Source: Saprospiraceae bacterium (GTDB lineage Bacteria; Bacteroidota; Bacteroidia; Chitinophagales; Saprospiraceae). Taken from it: DNA of 5,161 bases. This document shows positions 1 to 5,113 of the stretch, one piece after another. The notes under the pieces were generated by a model. That model had not been told where the DNA came from, searched no databases, and saw only the letters and a list, made by a program, of their open reading frames with translations. Position numbers and translations under genes: made by a program. Position 1 is the first letter of the stretch; the number at the start of each line of letters is the position of its first letter. The DNA lies in assembly GCA_020630355.1 (NCBI GenBank), contig JAHDBO010000161.1:1-5161 (forward strand), in the 5' to 3' direction.

Positions 1-12
1 AAATTTCTAATA

Positions 13-633
13 GTGAACGGAATTATTGGAAAAAAAATAGGCATGACCAGTGTCTTTGACGAGTCAGGAAGAAACTTGGCTTGTACTGTAGTCGAGGCTG
101 GACCTTGTGTGGTCACTCAAGTCAAAGACGAAGATACTGATGGTTATTACGCTCTACAATTGGGCTATGGTGATGCCAAAGTGAAAAATACTTCTAAGTC
201 TTTATTGGCGCACTTCGAAAAAGCGAAGACTTCCCCTAAGAGAAAATTAGTGGAATTCAGAGATTTCGATATCGAAAAGACTTTAGGGGATGTAGTAACG
301 GTTGATGAGGTGTTTGAAGTTGGCGATATGGTGAGTGTTGTTGGTACGACGAAAGGTAAGGGATTTCAGGGGGTTGTGAAACGTCATGGGTTCGGTGGTG
401 TCGGTCAAGCTACTCACGGTCAACACAATAGACAACGTGCTCCAGGTTCTATTGGTGCTGCGTCTTATCCTGCCAAAGTTGTCAAAGGAATGAAGATGGC
501 TGGTAGAATGGGCGGAAAACAAAGAACGGTTAGGAACCTAGAAGTACTTCAGGTATTCCCTGACAAAAACCTTATCGTAATCAAAGGGGCTGTACCAGGT
601 CACAATGGTTCATTAGTTGTAATCGAAAAATAA
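13..633 (+). CDS. rplC: 50S ribosomal protein L3
   Basis: L3 is an early-assembling 50S protein that binds 23S rRNA and sends a long loop toward the peptidyl transferase centre. The 206-residue product has the family's N-terminal GIIGKKIGMT (residues 3-12), the GTTKGKGFQG motif (111-120), the extended loop THGQHNRQRAPGSIG (134-148) and KMAGRMGG (161-168). Length is close to the usual 205-210. The start is GTG: it gives the conserved short N-terminus, while the first in-frame ATG (43-45) would remove the GIIGKKIG segment. There is no Shine-Dalgarno upstream. In E. coli the loop reads GSIGQNQ and the second Gln is methylated by PrmB; here it reads GSIGAAS, so that site is absent. rplD follows after 7 bases, implying co-translation or tight coupling. 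Identification is secure; the exact start is slightly less so because only 12 upstream bases are visible. Confidence 0.97.
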   Translation: MNGIIGKKIGMTSVFDESGRNLACTVVEAGPCVVTQVKDEDTDGYYALQLGYGDAKVKNTSKSLLAHFEKAKTSPKRKLVEFRDFDIEKTLGDVVTVDEVFEVGDMVSVVGTTKGKGFQGVVKRHGFGGVGQATHGQHNRQRAPGSIGAASYPAKVVKGMKMAGRMGGKQRTVRNLEVLQVFPDKNLIVIKGAVPGHNGSLVVIEK

Positions 634-640
634 TTATCCG

Positions 641-1264
641 ATGAAATTGGATGTAATTAATATTAAAGGAGAAAGTACTGGAAGGCAAGTCGAACTGCCA
701 GAAAATATTTTCGGTATCGAGCCAAACGAGCATGTGGTATATTTGTCTGTGAAGTCGTATCTGGCATCGCAAAGACAAGGAACGCATAAATCGAAAGAAA
801 GAGGTGAGATTGCTGGTTCCACTAAAAAAATCAAGAGACAAAAGGGTACTGGTACAGCACGTGCTGGTTCTATCAAAAGTCCTGTTTTTAGAGGTGGAGG
901 TAGGATTTTTGGACCAAAACCAAGGAACTACGGTATCAAACTGAACAAGAAGGTCAATCAATTGGCTAGAAAATCAGTTTTGTCTCACAAGGCAACTTCT
1001 GGTCAATTAGTAGTCGTTGAGGATTTTGGCTTCGAAGCTCCAAAAACAAAGGAGTACATCAAGATTTTGAACAACCTAAAGCTGGCTGACCAAAAAACAC
1101 TGTTGGTCTTGGGCGAAGACGATAAGACAGTTTACCTGTCTAGCAGAAACGTACCAGGTGCTGATGTTGAAGTGGCTCGCAACTTGAATACTTACAGATT
1201 GATGAACGCAAACACGGTGATTCTTTCTGAAAGTTCAATCGAGGCTATTAAGGAATTATTTTAA
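641..1264 (+). CDS. rplD: 50S ribosomal protein L4 (uL4)
   Basis: L4 binds 23S rRNA early in 50S assembly, and its extended loop lines the constriction of the nascent-peptide exit tunnel. The 207-residue product has the expected layout: an N-terminal globular part, then the basic loop at about residues 44-100 with KGTGTARAGS (68-77) and RGGGRIFGPKPR (84-95), then the Rossmann-like C-terminal part with LVVVEDF (123-129) and TLLVLG (153-158). Length matches the family (about 200-210). It begins 7 bases after rplC and ends 11 bases before rplW. In E. coli, L4 is the autogenous repressor of the S10 operon; the leader needed for that control lies outside this window, and whether it applies in Bacteroidota cannot be judged here. 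No known macrolide-resistance-type insertion or deletion is evident in the loop. Confidence 0.98.
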   Translation: MKLDVINIKGESTGRQVELPENIFGIEPNEHVVYLSVKSYLASQRQGTHKSKERGEIAGSTKKIKRQKGTGTARAGSIKSPVFRGGGRIFGPKPRNYGIKLNKKVNQLARKSVLSHKATSGQLVVVEDFGFEAPKTKEYIKILNNLKLADQKTLLVLGEDDKTVYLSSRNVPGADVEVARNLNTYRLMNANTVILSESSIEAIKELF

Positions 1265-1275
1265 AGATTATCATC

Positions 1276-1575
1276 ATGGCTAAGAGAGCTATTATAATCA
1301 AACCTGTCATCACTGAGAAATCAGAGGTGTTGTCTGAAAAAGGCAACAGATATACTTTTGTTGTACACAAAGACGCTAACAAGATCGAAATCAAGAAAGC
1401 GGTTGAAGACATGTACAATGTTTCTGTGTCAGCAGTGAACACTATGGTAATGCCAGCGAAAGCGAAGAGAAGAATGACTCGTAAGGGGGTTTCTCAGGGT
1501 AGGGTTTCTGCTTATAAAAAAGCAGTCATCTCGTTGCCAGAAGGAGAGGAAATTGATTTTTACGGAGAAATATAA
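1276..1575 (+). CDS. rplW: 50S ribosomal protein L23 (uL23)
   Basis: L23 sits at the rim of the polypeptide exit tunnel and is the docking site for trigger factor and signal recognition particle. The 99-residue product starts with the family pattern IIIKPVITEKSE (residues 6-17). Glu14 in ITEK aligns with E. coli Glu18, the residue known to contact trigger factor. The RNA-binding part follows, with YTFVVHKDANKIEIKKAVE (26-44) and VNTMVMPAKAKR (54-65). The C-terminus is a short acidic strand (SLPEGEEIDFY, 86-96). Length is normal. The ATG at 1276 sits in the A/T-rich string TTATCATCATG, with no Shine-Dalgarno. It lies 11 bases after rplD and 30 bases before rplB, consistent with one transcript. 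Confidence 0.97.
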   Translation: MAKRAIIIKPVITEKSEVLSEKGNRYTFVVHKDANKIEIKKAVEDMYNVSVSAVNTMVMPAKAKRRMTRKGVSQGRVSAYKKAVISLPEGEEIDFYGEI

Positions 1576-1605
1576 GGTTGTTTCATCTATAAATAATTAG
1601 GAACA

Positions 1606-2433
1606 ATGCCAGTTAAAAAGTATAAACCAGTTACGCCAGGTACTAGGCAAAGAGTTGGAAATGCCTTTTCTGAGTTAACGACAAGTAAGCCAGAAAAAAG
1701 CCTTTTAGCACCATTGCATAAGAAAGGTGGTCGTAACAACAGCGGTAAAATGACGATGAGGTACCGTGGTGGCGGGCACAAGAGGAGATATAGAGTCATC
1801 GATTTTAAGAGAAATAGAGATGGTGTTGCTGCTACTGTCAAAACTATCGAGTACGATCCAAACCGAACGGCATGGATTGCATTGGTAGAATACCCAGACG
1901 GTACTAAAACATATATCCTTGCACCACAGGGTTTGAAAGTGGGAGATGAGTTGATGTCAGGCAAAGGTGCTGCACCAAACCCGGGCAATACACTTTTCTT
2001 GAGTGAAATTCCTTTAGGTGCAACTATCCACGCTATCGAAGTGCGCCCAGGTACTGGAGCAAGCTTGGTTAGAAGCGCTGGAACCTATGCTCAATTGATG
2101 GGGCGTGAAGGAAAGTACGCTATCGTTAAGATGCCATCAGGTGAGGTGCGTCGTATCTTATTGACTTGTAGAGCAACTATCGGTGTCGTTTCTAACCCTG
2201 ACCATAACCTACAAGTGTTGGGTAAAGCAGGTAGGAAACGCTGGTTGGGTAGAAGACCTCGTACTAGAGGTGTCGCTATGAACCCTGTCGATCACCCAAT
2301 GGGTGGTGGTGAAGGTAGAGCTTCAGGTGGTCACCCACGTTCTAGAACTGGTATTATGGCGAAAGGTCAGAAGACTCGTAACCCAAATAAGTATTCGAAT
2401 AGATTGATTGTTACAAAACGTAAGCGCAAGTAA
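1606..2433 (+). CDS. rplB: 50S ribosomal protein L2 (uL2)
   Basis: L2 is a highly conserved 23S rRNA-binding protein needed for subunit association and a functional peptidyl transferase centre. The 275-residue product shows KPEKSLLAPLHKKGGRNN (28-45), the glycine-rich RYRGGGHKRRYR (52-63), IEYDPNRTA (81-89), RSAGTYAQL (156-164), GKAGRKRWLGRRP (207-219) and the signature GVAMNPVDHPMGGGEG (222-237). His230 corresponds to E. coli His229, reported as important for peptidyl transfer, and is retained. The second histidine of the E. coli DHPHGGGEG motif is Met232 here. Trp90 after DPNRTA is unusual to my eye. The tail is strongly basic (VTKRKRK). An AGGA lies only 3 bases before the ATG, too close to act as a normal Shine-Dalgarno. 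The gene is intact and of normal length (about 273-276). Confidence 0.98.
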   Translation: MPVKKYKPVTPGTRQRVGNAFSELTTSKPEKSLLAPLHKKGGRNNSGKMTMRYRGGGHKRRYRVIDFKRNRDGVAATVKTIEYDPNRTAWIALVEYPDGTKTYILAPQGLKVGDELMSGKGAAPNPGNTLFLSEIPLGATIHAIEVRPGTGASLVRSAGTYAQLMGREGKYAIVKMPSGEVRRILLTCRATIGVVSNPDHNLQVLGKAGRKRWLGRRPRTRGVAMNPVDHPMGGGEGRASGGHPRSRTGIMAKGQKTRNPNKYSNRLIVTKRKRK

Positions 2434-2470
2434 TCGTTTGTAAAATTTTCAACTGATAAAATCGTAAATA

Positions 2471-2737
2471 ATGGCTAGATCGCTTAAGAAAGGGCCTTAT
2501 GTGTTTCATAAATTGTTGACTAAACTGGAAAGAGCCAAAAACTCTAACAAAAAAATGGTCATCAAAACTTGGTCACGAGCTTCTATGATTATTCCAGATA
2601 TGGTGGGAGAGACAATCGCTGTGCATAACGGTAAGACTTTCGTTCCAGTGTTCGTTACGGAAAACATGGTAGGTCACAAGTTGGGAGAATTTTCTCCAAC
2701 CAGAAACTTCAAAGGTCACGGCGGTAAGAAGAAATAG
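2471..2737 (+). CDS. rpsS: 30S ribosomal protein S19 (uS19)
   Basis: S19 is a 30S head protein that binds 16S rRNA with S13 and lies near the A-site tRNA and the B1a inter-subunit bridge. The 88-residue product begins MARSLKKGPYV and carries KTWSRASMIIPDMVGETIAV (32-51) and the family signature VTENMVGHKLGEFSPTR (62-78), ending in the basic KGHGGKKK (81-88). Length is typical (87-93). It starts 37 bases after rplB behind an A/T-rich leader (GATAAAATCGTAAATA before ATG) without a Shine-Dalgarno, and stops with TAG. The usual partner rplV follows after a 65-base gap, longer than is common between these two genes. Identification is unambiguous. Confidence 0.98.
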   Translation: MARSLKKGPYVFHKLLTKLERAKNSNKKMVIKTWSRASMIIPDMVGETIAVHNGKTFVPVFVTENMVGHKLGEFSPTRNFKGHGGKKK

Positions 2738-2753
2738 TTTGAAAGCTATTTAA

Positions 2754-2765
2754 GAGCATAAGCTC
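2754..2765 (+). repeat. Small inverted repeat in rpsS-rplV gap
   Basis: GAGC-ATAA-GCTC can form a four-pair hairpin with a four-base loop in the 65-base gap between rpsS and rplV. It has no T-tract behind it, so it does not look like an intrinsic terminator. A stem this short could easily be chance. The rest of the gap is A/T-rich, without a Bacteroidota -7 motif (TAnnTTTG). Confidence 0.25.
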
Positions 2766-2802
2766 CGAAACAGTTTATAATATTTAAGCAAATTTTATTT
2801 CA

Positions 2803-3198
2803 ATGGAAGCTAGAGCAAGGCTTAAGAATTGTCCGATGTCTGCAAGGAAGATGAGATTGGTTGTCGATCTTGTCAGAGGTAAGAATGTTGATGAGGCATT
2901 GAACATCTTGAAATATACGAAGAAAGAGGCAGCGGTTTGGTTAGAGAAATTGTTGCTTTCTGCGGTTGCTAACTGGGAACAAAAAGCAGGTCCTGGTTTC
3001 AATGCCGAAGATTATGGTCTTTTTGTCAAAGAGACATTTTCTAACGAAGGAATGGTGTTGAAAAGATTCAGGCCAGCTCCTCATGGTAGGGCACACCGTA
3101 TCAGAAAGCGTCATAATCATGTGACTATCGTTGTAGCGAACAGAGTTGCTATCGATAACGAAAGAGAAGAGCTTGTTCAACAAGCAGCTGCTGAATAG
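2803..3198 (+). CDS. rplV: 50S ribosomal protein L22 (uL22)
   Basis: L22 binds several 23S rRNA domains, and its long beta-hairpin lines the peptide exit tunnel beside L4, where macrolides bind. The 131-residue product starts EARARLKNCPMSARKMRLVVDLVRG (2-26), followed by ALNILKY (32-38) and the helix LEKLLLSAVANWE (47-59). The hairpin spans about 83-112, with LKRFRPAPHGRAHRIRKR (86-103) and NHVTIVV. After VTIVV, where E. coli L22 ends within a few residues, about 20 residues continue (ANRVAIDNEREELVQQAAAE, 112-131), partly acidic and likely helical. The start is firm: an in-frame TAA lies at 2785-2787 with no start between it and the ATG. The gene ends in tandem in-frame TAG TAG (3196-3201). 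No tunnel-loop insertion or deletion of the resistance type is apparent. Confidence 0.97.
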   Translation: MEARARLKNCPMSARKMRLVVDLVRGKNVDEALNILKYTKKEAAVWLEKLLLSAVANWEQKAGPGFNAEDYGLFVKETFSNEGMVLKRFRPAPHGRAHRIRKRHNHVTIVVANRVAIDNEREELVQQAAAE

Positions 3199-3201
3199 TA
3201 G

Positions 3202-3216
3202 TTCTAATATTTAGAA
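3202..3216 (+). repeat. A/T-rich inverted repeat in rplV-rpsC gap
   Basis: TTCTAA-TAT-TTAGAA is a perfect six-base inverted repeat with a three-base loop. It begins one base after the first TAG of rplV's tandem stops has been followed by the second, and ends 20 bases before the rpsC ATG. Only one pair per arm is C-G, so the hairpin is weak and it has no proper T-tract. In A/T-rich spacer DNA a repeat of this size may be chance. Confidence 0.3.
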
Positions 3217-3236
3217 ATTTATCATCATAATTCTTT

Positions 3237-3956
3237 ATGGGACAAAAGACTAATCCAATTGGCAATCGTTTAGGTATCATCCGAGGATGGGAATCTAACT
3301 GGTTTGGCGGAAAGAACTTCGGAGAGAAGGTAGTTCAGGATGAAAAAATCCGTGAATATCTCAGGGCGAGGGTCAAGAAAGGTGGTATTGCCAGAATTAT
3401 TATCGAGCGTACATTGAAGCGCATCACTGTGACTATTCACACTTCAAGACCAGGTATCATTATCGGTCAGAAAGGTCGGGAGGTAGATAGTATCCGTGAG
3501 GAGTTAAGAAAATTGAGTGGAACAGATGTTCAAATCAATATTATCGAAATCCGTAAGCCAGAATTAGACGCTTATATCGTAGGGGAGTCTATCGCTAAAC
3601 AAATTGAAGCGAGAATCAACTATAGAAGAGCGATTAAAATGGCTATCCAATCTACGATTCGTGCAGGTGCAGAAGGCATCAAAGTAAGAATTTCAGGTCG
3701 TCTGAACGGTGCTGAGATGGCAAGGTCGGAAGAGTACAAAGAGGGTAGAACACCTCTGCATACTTTCAGAGCGGATATTGACTATGCATTAGTGGAAGCC
3801 TTGACGGTGTACGGAAAAATCGGTGTGAAAGTATGGATTTGTAAAGGAGAAGTACTAGGCAAACGTGATTTATCTCCAAATGTAGGTGTTGATAAGAAAC
3901 AAGACCGTAAGCATAGCGGAAATAATAACAGAAGAGGAAATAACCGTCGTAGATAA
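3237..3956 (+). CDS. rpsC: 30S ribosomal protein S3 (uS3)
   Basis: S3 lies on the 30S head at the mRNA entry channel and contributes to the ribosome's mRNA helicase activity. The 239-residue product begins MGQKTNPIGNRLGIIRGW (1-18). The KH type 2 RNA-binding domain has its GxxG loop at GQKG (77-80) within RPGIIIGQKGREVD. The C-terminal domain carries INYRRAIKMAIQ (127-138); Arg130, Arg131 and Lys134 align with E. coli Arg131, Arg132 and Lys135 of the helicase region. SGRLNGAEMAR (153-163), EGRTPLHTFRADIDYA (169-184) and GVKVWICKGE (196-205) follow. The tail, from about residue 220, is low-complexity and basic (Asn/Arg-rich, ending NNRRGNNRRR), as often seen in Bacteroidota S3. It starts 38 bases after rplV with no Shine-Dalgarno. 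Confidence 0.98.
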   Translation: MGQKTNPIGNRLGIIRGWESNWFGGKNFGEKVVQDEKIREYLRARVKKGGIARIIIERTLKRITVTIHTSRPGIIIGQKGREVDSIREELRKLSGTDVQINIIEIRKPELDAYIVGESIAKQIEARINYRRAIKMAIQSTIRAGAEGIKVRISGRLNGAEMARSEEYKEGRTPLHTFRADIDYALVEALTVYGKIGVKVWICKGEVLGKRDLSPNVGVDKKQDRKHSGNNNRRGNNRRR

Positions 3957-3965
3957 TATAAAAAT

Positions 3966-3979
3966 CGAGAAAATTCTCG
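3966..3979 (+). repeat. Perfect palindromic hairpin after rpsC
   Basis: CGAGAA-AA-TTCTCG is a perfect 14-base inverted repeat starting nine bases after the rpsC stop. As RNA it would fold as a five-pair stem (CGAGA/TCTCG) with an AAAT loop. No T-run follows, so it is not a classical intrinsic terminator. It abuts the promoter-like TACCTTTG at 3980. It could be a processing or stability element, a protein-binding palindrome in DNA, or chance. Confidence 0.4.
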
Positions 3980-3987
3980 TACCTTTG
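3980..3987 (+). promoter_or_regulatory. Candidate internal promoter (-7 box) before rplP
   Basis: TACCTTTG matches the Bacteroidota primary-sigma -7 consensus TAnnTTTG perfectly. It is the only match I found in a gap between genes here, 55 bases upstream of the rplP ATG. If active, transcription would start a few bases downstream and supply rplP, rpmC, rpsQ and the spc genes separately from the upstream operon. Against it, no TTTG or TTG is present about 19-21 bases upstream, so the -33 element is missing, and the bases also take part in the neighbouring hairpin. It should be read as a candidate only. Confidence 0.35.
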
Positions 3988-4005
3988 CCGAGCTTTTTCG
4001 GAAGG
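3982..4005 (+). promoter_or_regulatory. Bulged stem-loop in rpsC-rplP spacer
   Basis: CCTT (3982-3985) pairs with AAGG (4002-4005), and CCGA (3988-3991) pairs with TCGG (3998-4001). This gives an eight-pair imperfect stem with a two-base TG bulge and a loop of GCTTTT, which a further G-T pair could shorten. The five T residues lie in the loop and lower arm, not after the stem, so it is not a standard terminator. In read-through mRNA it would be a structured element about 38 bases before the rplP start. Possible roles are RNA processing, attenuation or protein binding; none can be chosen from sequence alone. Confidence 0.35.
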
Positions 4006-4042
4006 GATTTGATGATGAGGGTTTCTTATAAATTTTATAGAA

Positions 4043-4462
4043 ATGTTACAACCAAAGCGGACTAAATATCGCAAACAGCAGAAAGGCAAGATCAAAGGAT
4101 TGGCTCAGAGAGGTAGTACGATTTCTTTCGGTTCTATCGGATTAAAATCTGTAGACGAAGGTTTCTTGACTAACCGTCAAATAGAGGCTGCCCGTATTGC
4201 GATGACTAGATATATGAAAAGGGAAGGAAAGGTTTGGATTCGCATATTTCCTGATAAGCCTATTACTAAAAAACCTCTAGAGGTACGTATGGGTAAGGGT
4301 AAAGGTGGGTTAGACCATTATGTGGCAGTTATCAAGCCAGGTCGTATCCTGTTTGAATTGGACGGTGTCCCTTACGATGTAGCTGTTGAGGCTTTGAGAT
4401 TAGCAGCTCAAAAATTACCTGTAATGACCAGAACGGTTACGCGCAGGGATTATGTAAAATAA
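4043..4462 (+). CDS. rplP: 50S ribosomal protein L16 (uL16)
   Basis: L16 is a late-assembling 50S protein near the A-site tRNA elbow and the central protuberance. The 139-residue product has MLQPKRTKYRKQQKGK (1-16), ISFGSIGLKS (27-36), RQIEAARIAMTRYMKR (45-60), the signature KVWIRIFPDKPITKKP (63-78) and VRMGKGKGG (81-89), ending with a Bacteroidota-like TRRDYVK. Arg82 aligns with E. coli Arg81, the residue hydroxylated by the oxygenase RoxA (YcfD); whether that enzyme exists here is unknown. Length is normal (136-144). The start is firm: the in-frame TGA at 4016-4018 is followed by no start codon before this ATG. The 86-base gap upstream is the longest in the window and contains a candidate promoter and hairpins. 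Confidence 0.98.
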   Translation: MLQPKRTKYRKQQKGKIKGLAQRGSTISFGSIGLKSVDEGFLTNRQIEAARIAMTRYMKREGKVWIRIFPDKPITKKPLEVRMGKGKGGLDHYVAVIKPGRILFELDGVPYDVAVEALRLAAQKLPVMTRTVTRRDYVK

Positions 4463-4491
4463 TTGGATCATATTTCAATTTTATTTAAGAG

Positions 4492-4749
4492 ATGGCAAGC
4501 AAGAAGTATCAACAATTGCAGGAGTTTTCGGACGAAGAACTAAAGAATGAGTTACAGGACACTGAAGCTCAGTATCAAAAGCTTAAATTCGATCACGCTG
4601 TAACAGGTTTGGACAATCCTCTAGTATTGAGAGAGGTGAGAAGAGATATTGCAAGGATGCATACCGAAGTGAGAAGAAGAGAATTGGCGGGAATGTCGGA
4701 GGCAGAGTTGGCGAAAAGATCCAAAATCAGAGCAAGAAGAAGAAAGTAA
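4492..4749 (+). CDS. rpmC: 50S ribosomal protein L29 (uL29), C-terminally extended
   Basis: L29 is a small two-helix hairpin protein beside L23 at the tunnel exit. The core here is about residues 10-65: FSDEELKNELQDTEAQYQKLKFDHAVTGLDNP contains the first helix and the QKLKFDHA signature region (29-36), and REVRRDIARMHTEVRRREL (47-65) forms the second. The product is 85 residues, against 63 in E. coli and about 60-75 in most bacteria. The excess is a C-terminal tail AGMSEAELAKRSKIRARRRK (66-85), very basic at its end and probably helical. Codon use and reading frame are continuous and the stop is TAA, so this looks like a real extension and not a frameshift. It starts 29 bases after rplP behind AATTTTATTT, without a Shine-Dalgarno. 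Confidence 0.96.
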   Translation: MASKKYQQLQEFSDEELKNELQDTEAQYQKLKFDHAVTGLDNPLVLREVRRDIARMHTEVRRRELAGMSEAELAKRSKIRARRRK

Positions 4750-4785
4750 TATAGTTATTGTTTCAAACTAGCAATTGTATTAGAA

Positions 4786-5052
4786 ATGGAAAATGCAGCT
4801 AAGCGTAATTTAAGAAAAACCAGAGTCGGAAGAGTGGCGAGTGACAAAATGGATAAAACTATATCCGTTTTGGTTGAAAGAAAGTTGAGACACCCGATTT
4901 ACGGTAAGTTCGTAAAGAAATCTAAGAAGTTCTTGGCACATGACGAGAAAAACGAGTGTGGTGTCGGGGATTTGGTGAAAATAATGGAAACCAGGCCTCT
5001 TAGTAAGAGAAAGTGCTGGAGGTTAATCGAGGTAATCGAGAAAGCGAAGTAA
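4786..5052 (+). CDS. rpsQ: 30S ribosomal protein S17 (uS17)
   Basis: S17 is a primary 16S rRNA-binding protein of the 30S body with an OB fold. The 88-residue product contains RKTRVGRVASDKMDKTISV (10-28), the loop LRHPIYGKFVKKSKKFLAHDE (34-54) and the family signature GDLVKIMETRPLSKRKCWRL (61-80). Length is near the family norm (82-90). It starts 36 bases after rpmC behind an A/T-rich leader with no Shine-Dalgarno, and ends 61 bases before rplN. In the E. coli arrangement this is the last gene of the S10 operon, with the spc operon starting at the next gene; here no terminator is visible in the gap. Confidence 0.98.
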   Translation: MENAAKRNLRKTRVGRVASDKMDKTISVLVERKLRHPIYGKFVKKSKKFLAHDEKNECGVGDLVKIMETRPLSKRKCWRLIEVIEKAK

Positions 5053-5113
5053 TTTTAATCGCAAGGTCATAAAGCTGTACGCAGCATCAACTTAAATTGA
5101 TAAATCAACCGTC
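5053..5113 (+). other. rpsQ-rplN spacer (S10/spc boundary)
   Basis: In E. coli this junction separates two operons. Here I see two tiny inverted repeats, GCTG-TACG-CAGC (5074-5085) and ATCAA-CTTAAA-TTGAT (5086-5101), but neither has a T-tract, and there is no TAnnTTTG -7 motif. The spacer therefore offers no support for a terminator or new promoter, and the S10 and spc genes are probably transcribed together. Both repeats are short enough to be chance. Confidence 0.4.

Noticed and set aside
283..522. Minus-strand open frames inside rplC and at the rplC/rplD junction (also 581-961)
   Set aside because: They lie antisense to well-conserved ribosomal protein genes, encode low-complexity Ser/Thr/Phe-rich products with no recognisable motif, and have no leader of their own. 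They are reading-frame shadows.
738..745. TATATTTG inside rplD, matching the -7 consensus
   Set aside because: Lies in conserved coding sequence with no convincing -33 element; expected by chance in A/T-rich coding DNA.
1330..1360. TTG-N20-TACTTTTG inside rplW, resembling a spaced -33/-7 pair
   Set aside because: Spacing is plausible, but the bases encode conserved L23 residues (Tyr-Thr-Phe) and the -33 part is only TTG. Not enough to call a promoter.
1599..1602. AGGA before rplB as a Shine-Dalgarno
   Set aside because: Only three bases from the ATG, too close for a functional Shine-Dalgarno, and no other gene here has one.
1587..1988. 133-codon minus-strand frame inside rplB
   Set aside because: Fully antisense to conserved rplB codons; the length follows from the codon bias of the real gene. 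No family resemblance seen.
1268..3228. Shared TTATCATCAT before rplW (1268-1277) and before rpsC (3219-3228)
   Set aside because: It sits at different distances from the two starts (overlapping the ATG in one, eight bases away in the other), so it is probably coincidence.
3766..4095. 109-codon minus-strand frame spanning rpsC end, spacer and rplP start
   Set aside because: It crosses the only structured spacer, so I considered it, but the translation shows no domain or conserved pattern and both ends are antisense to conserved genes.
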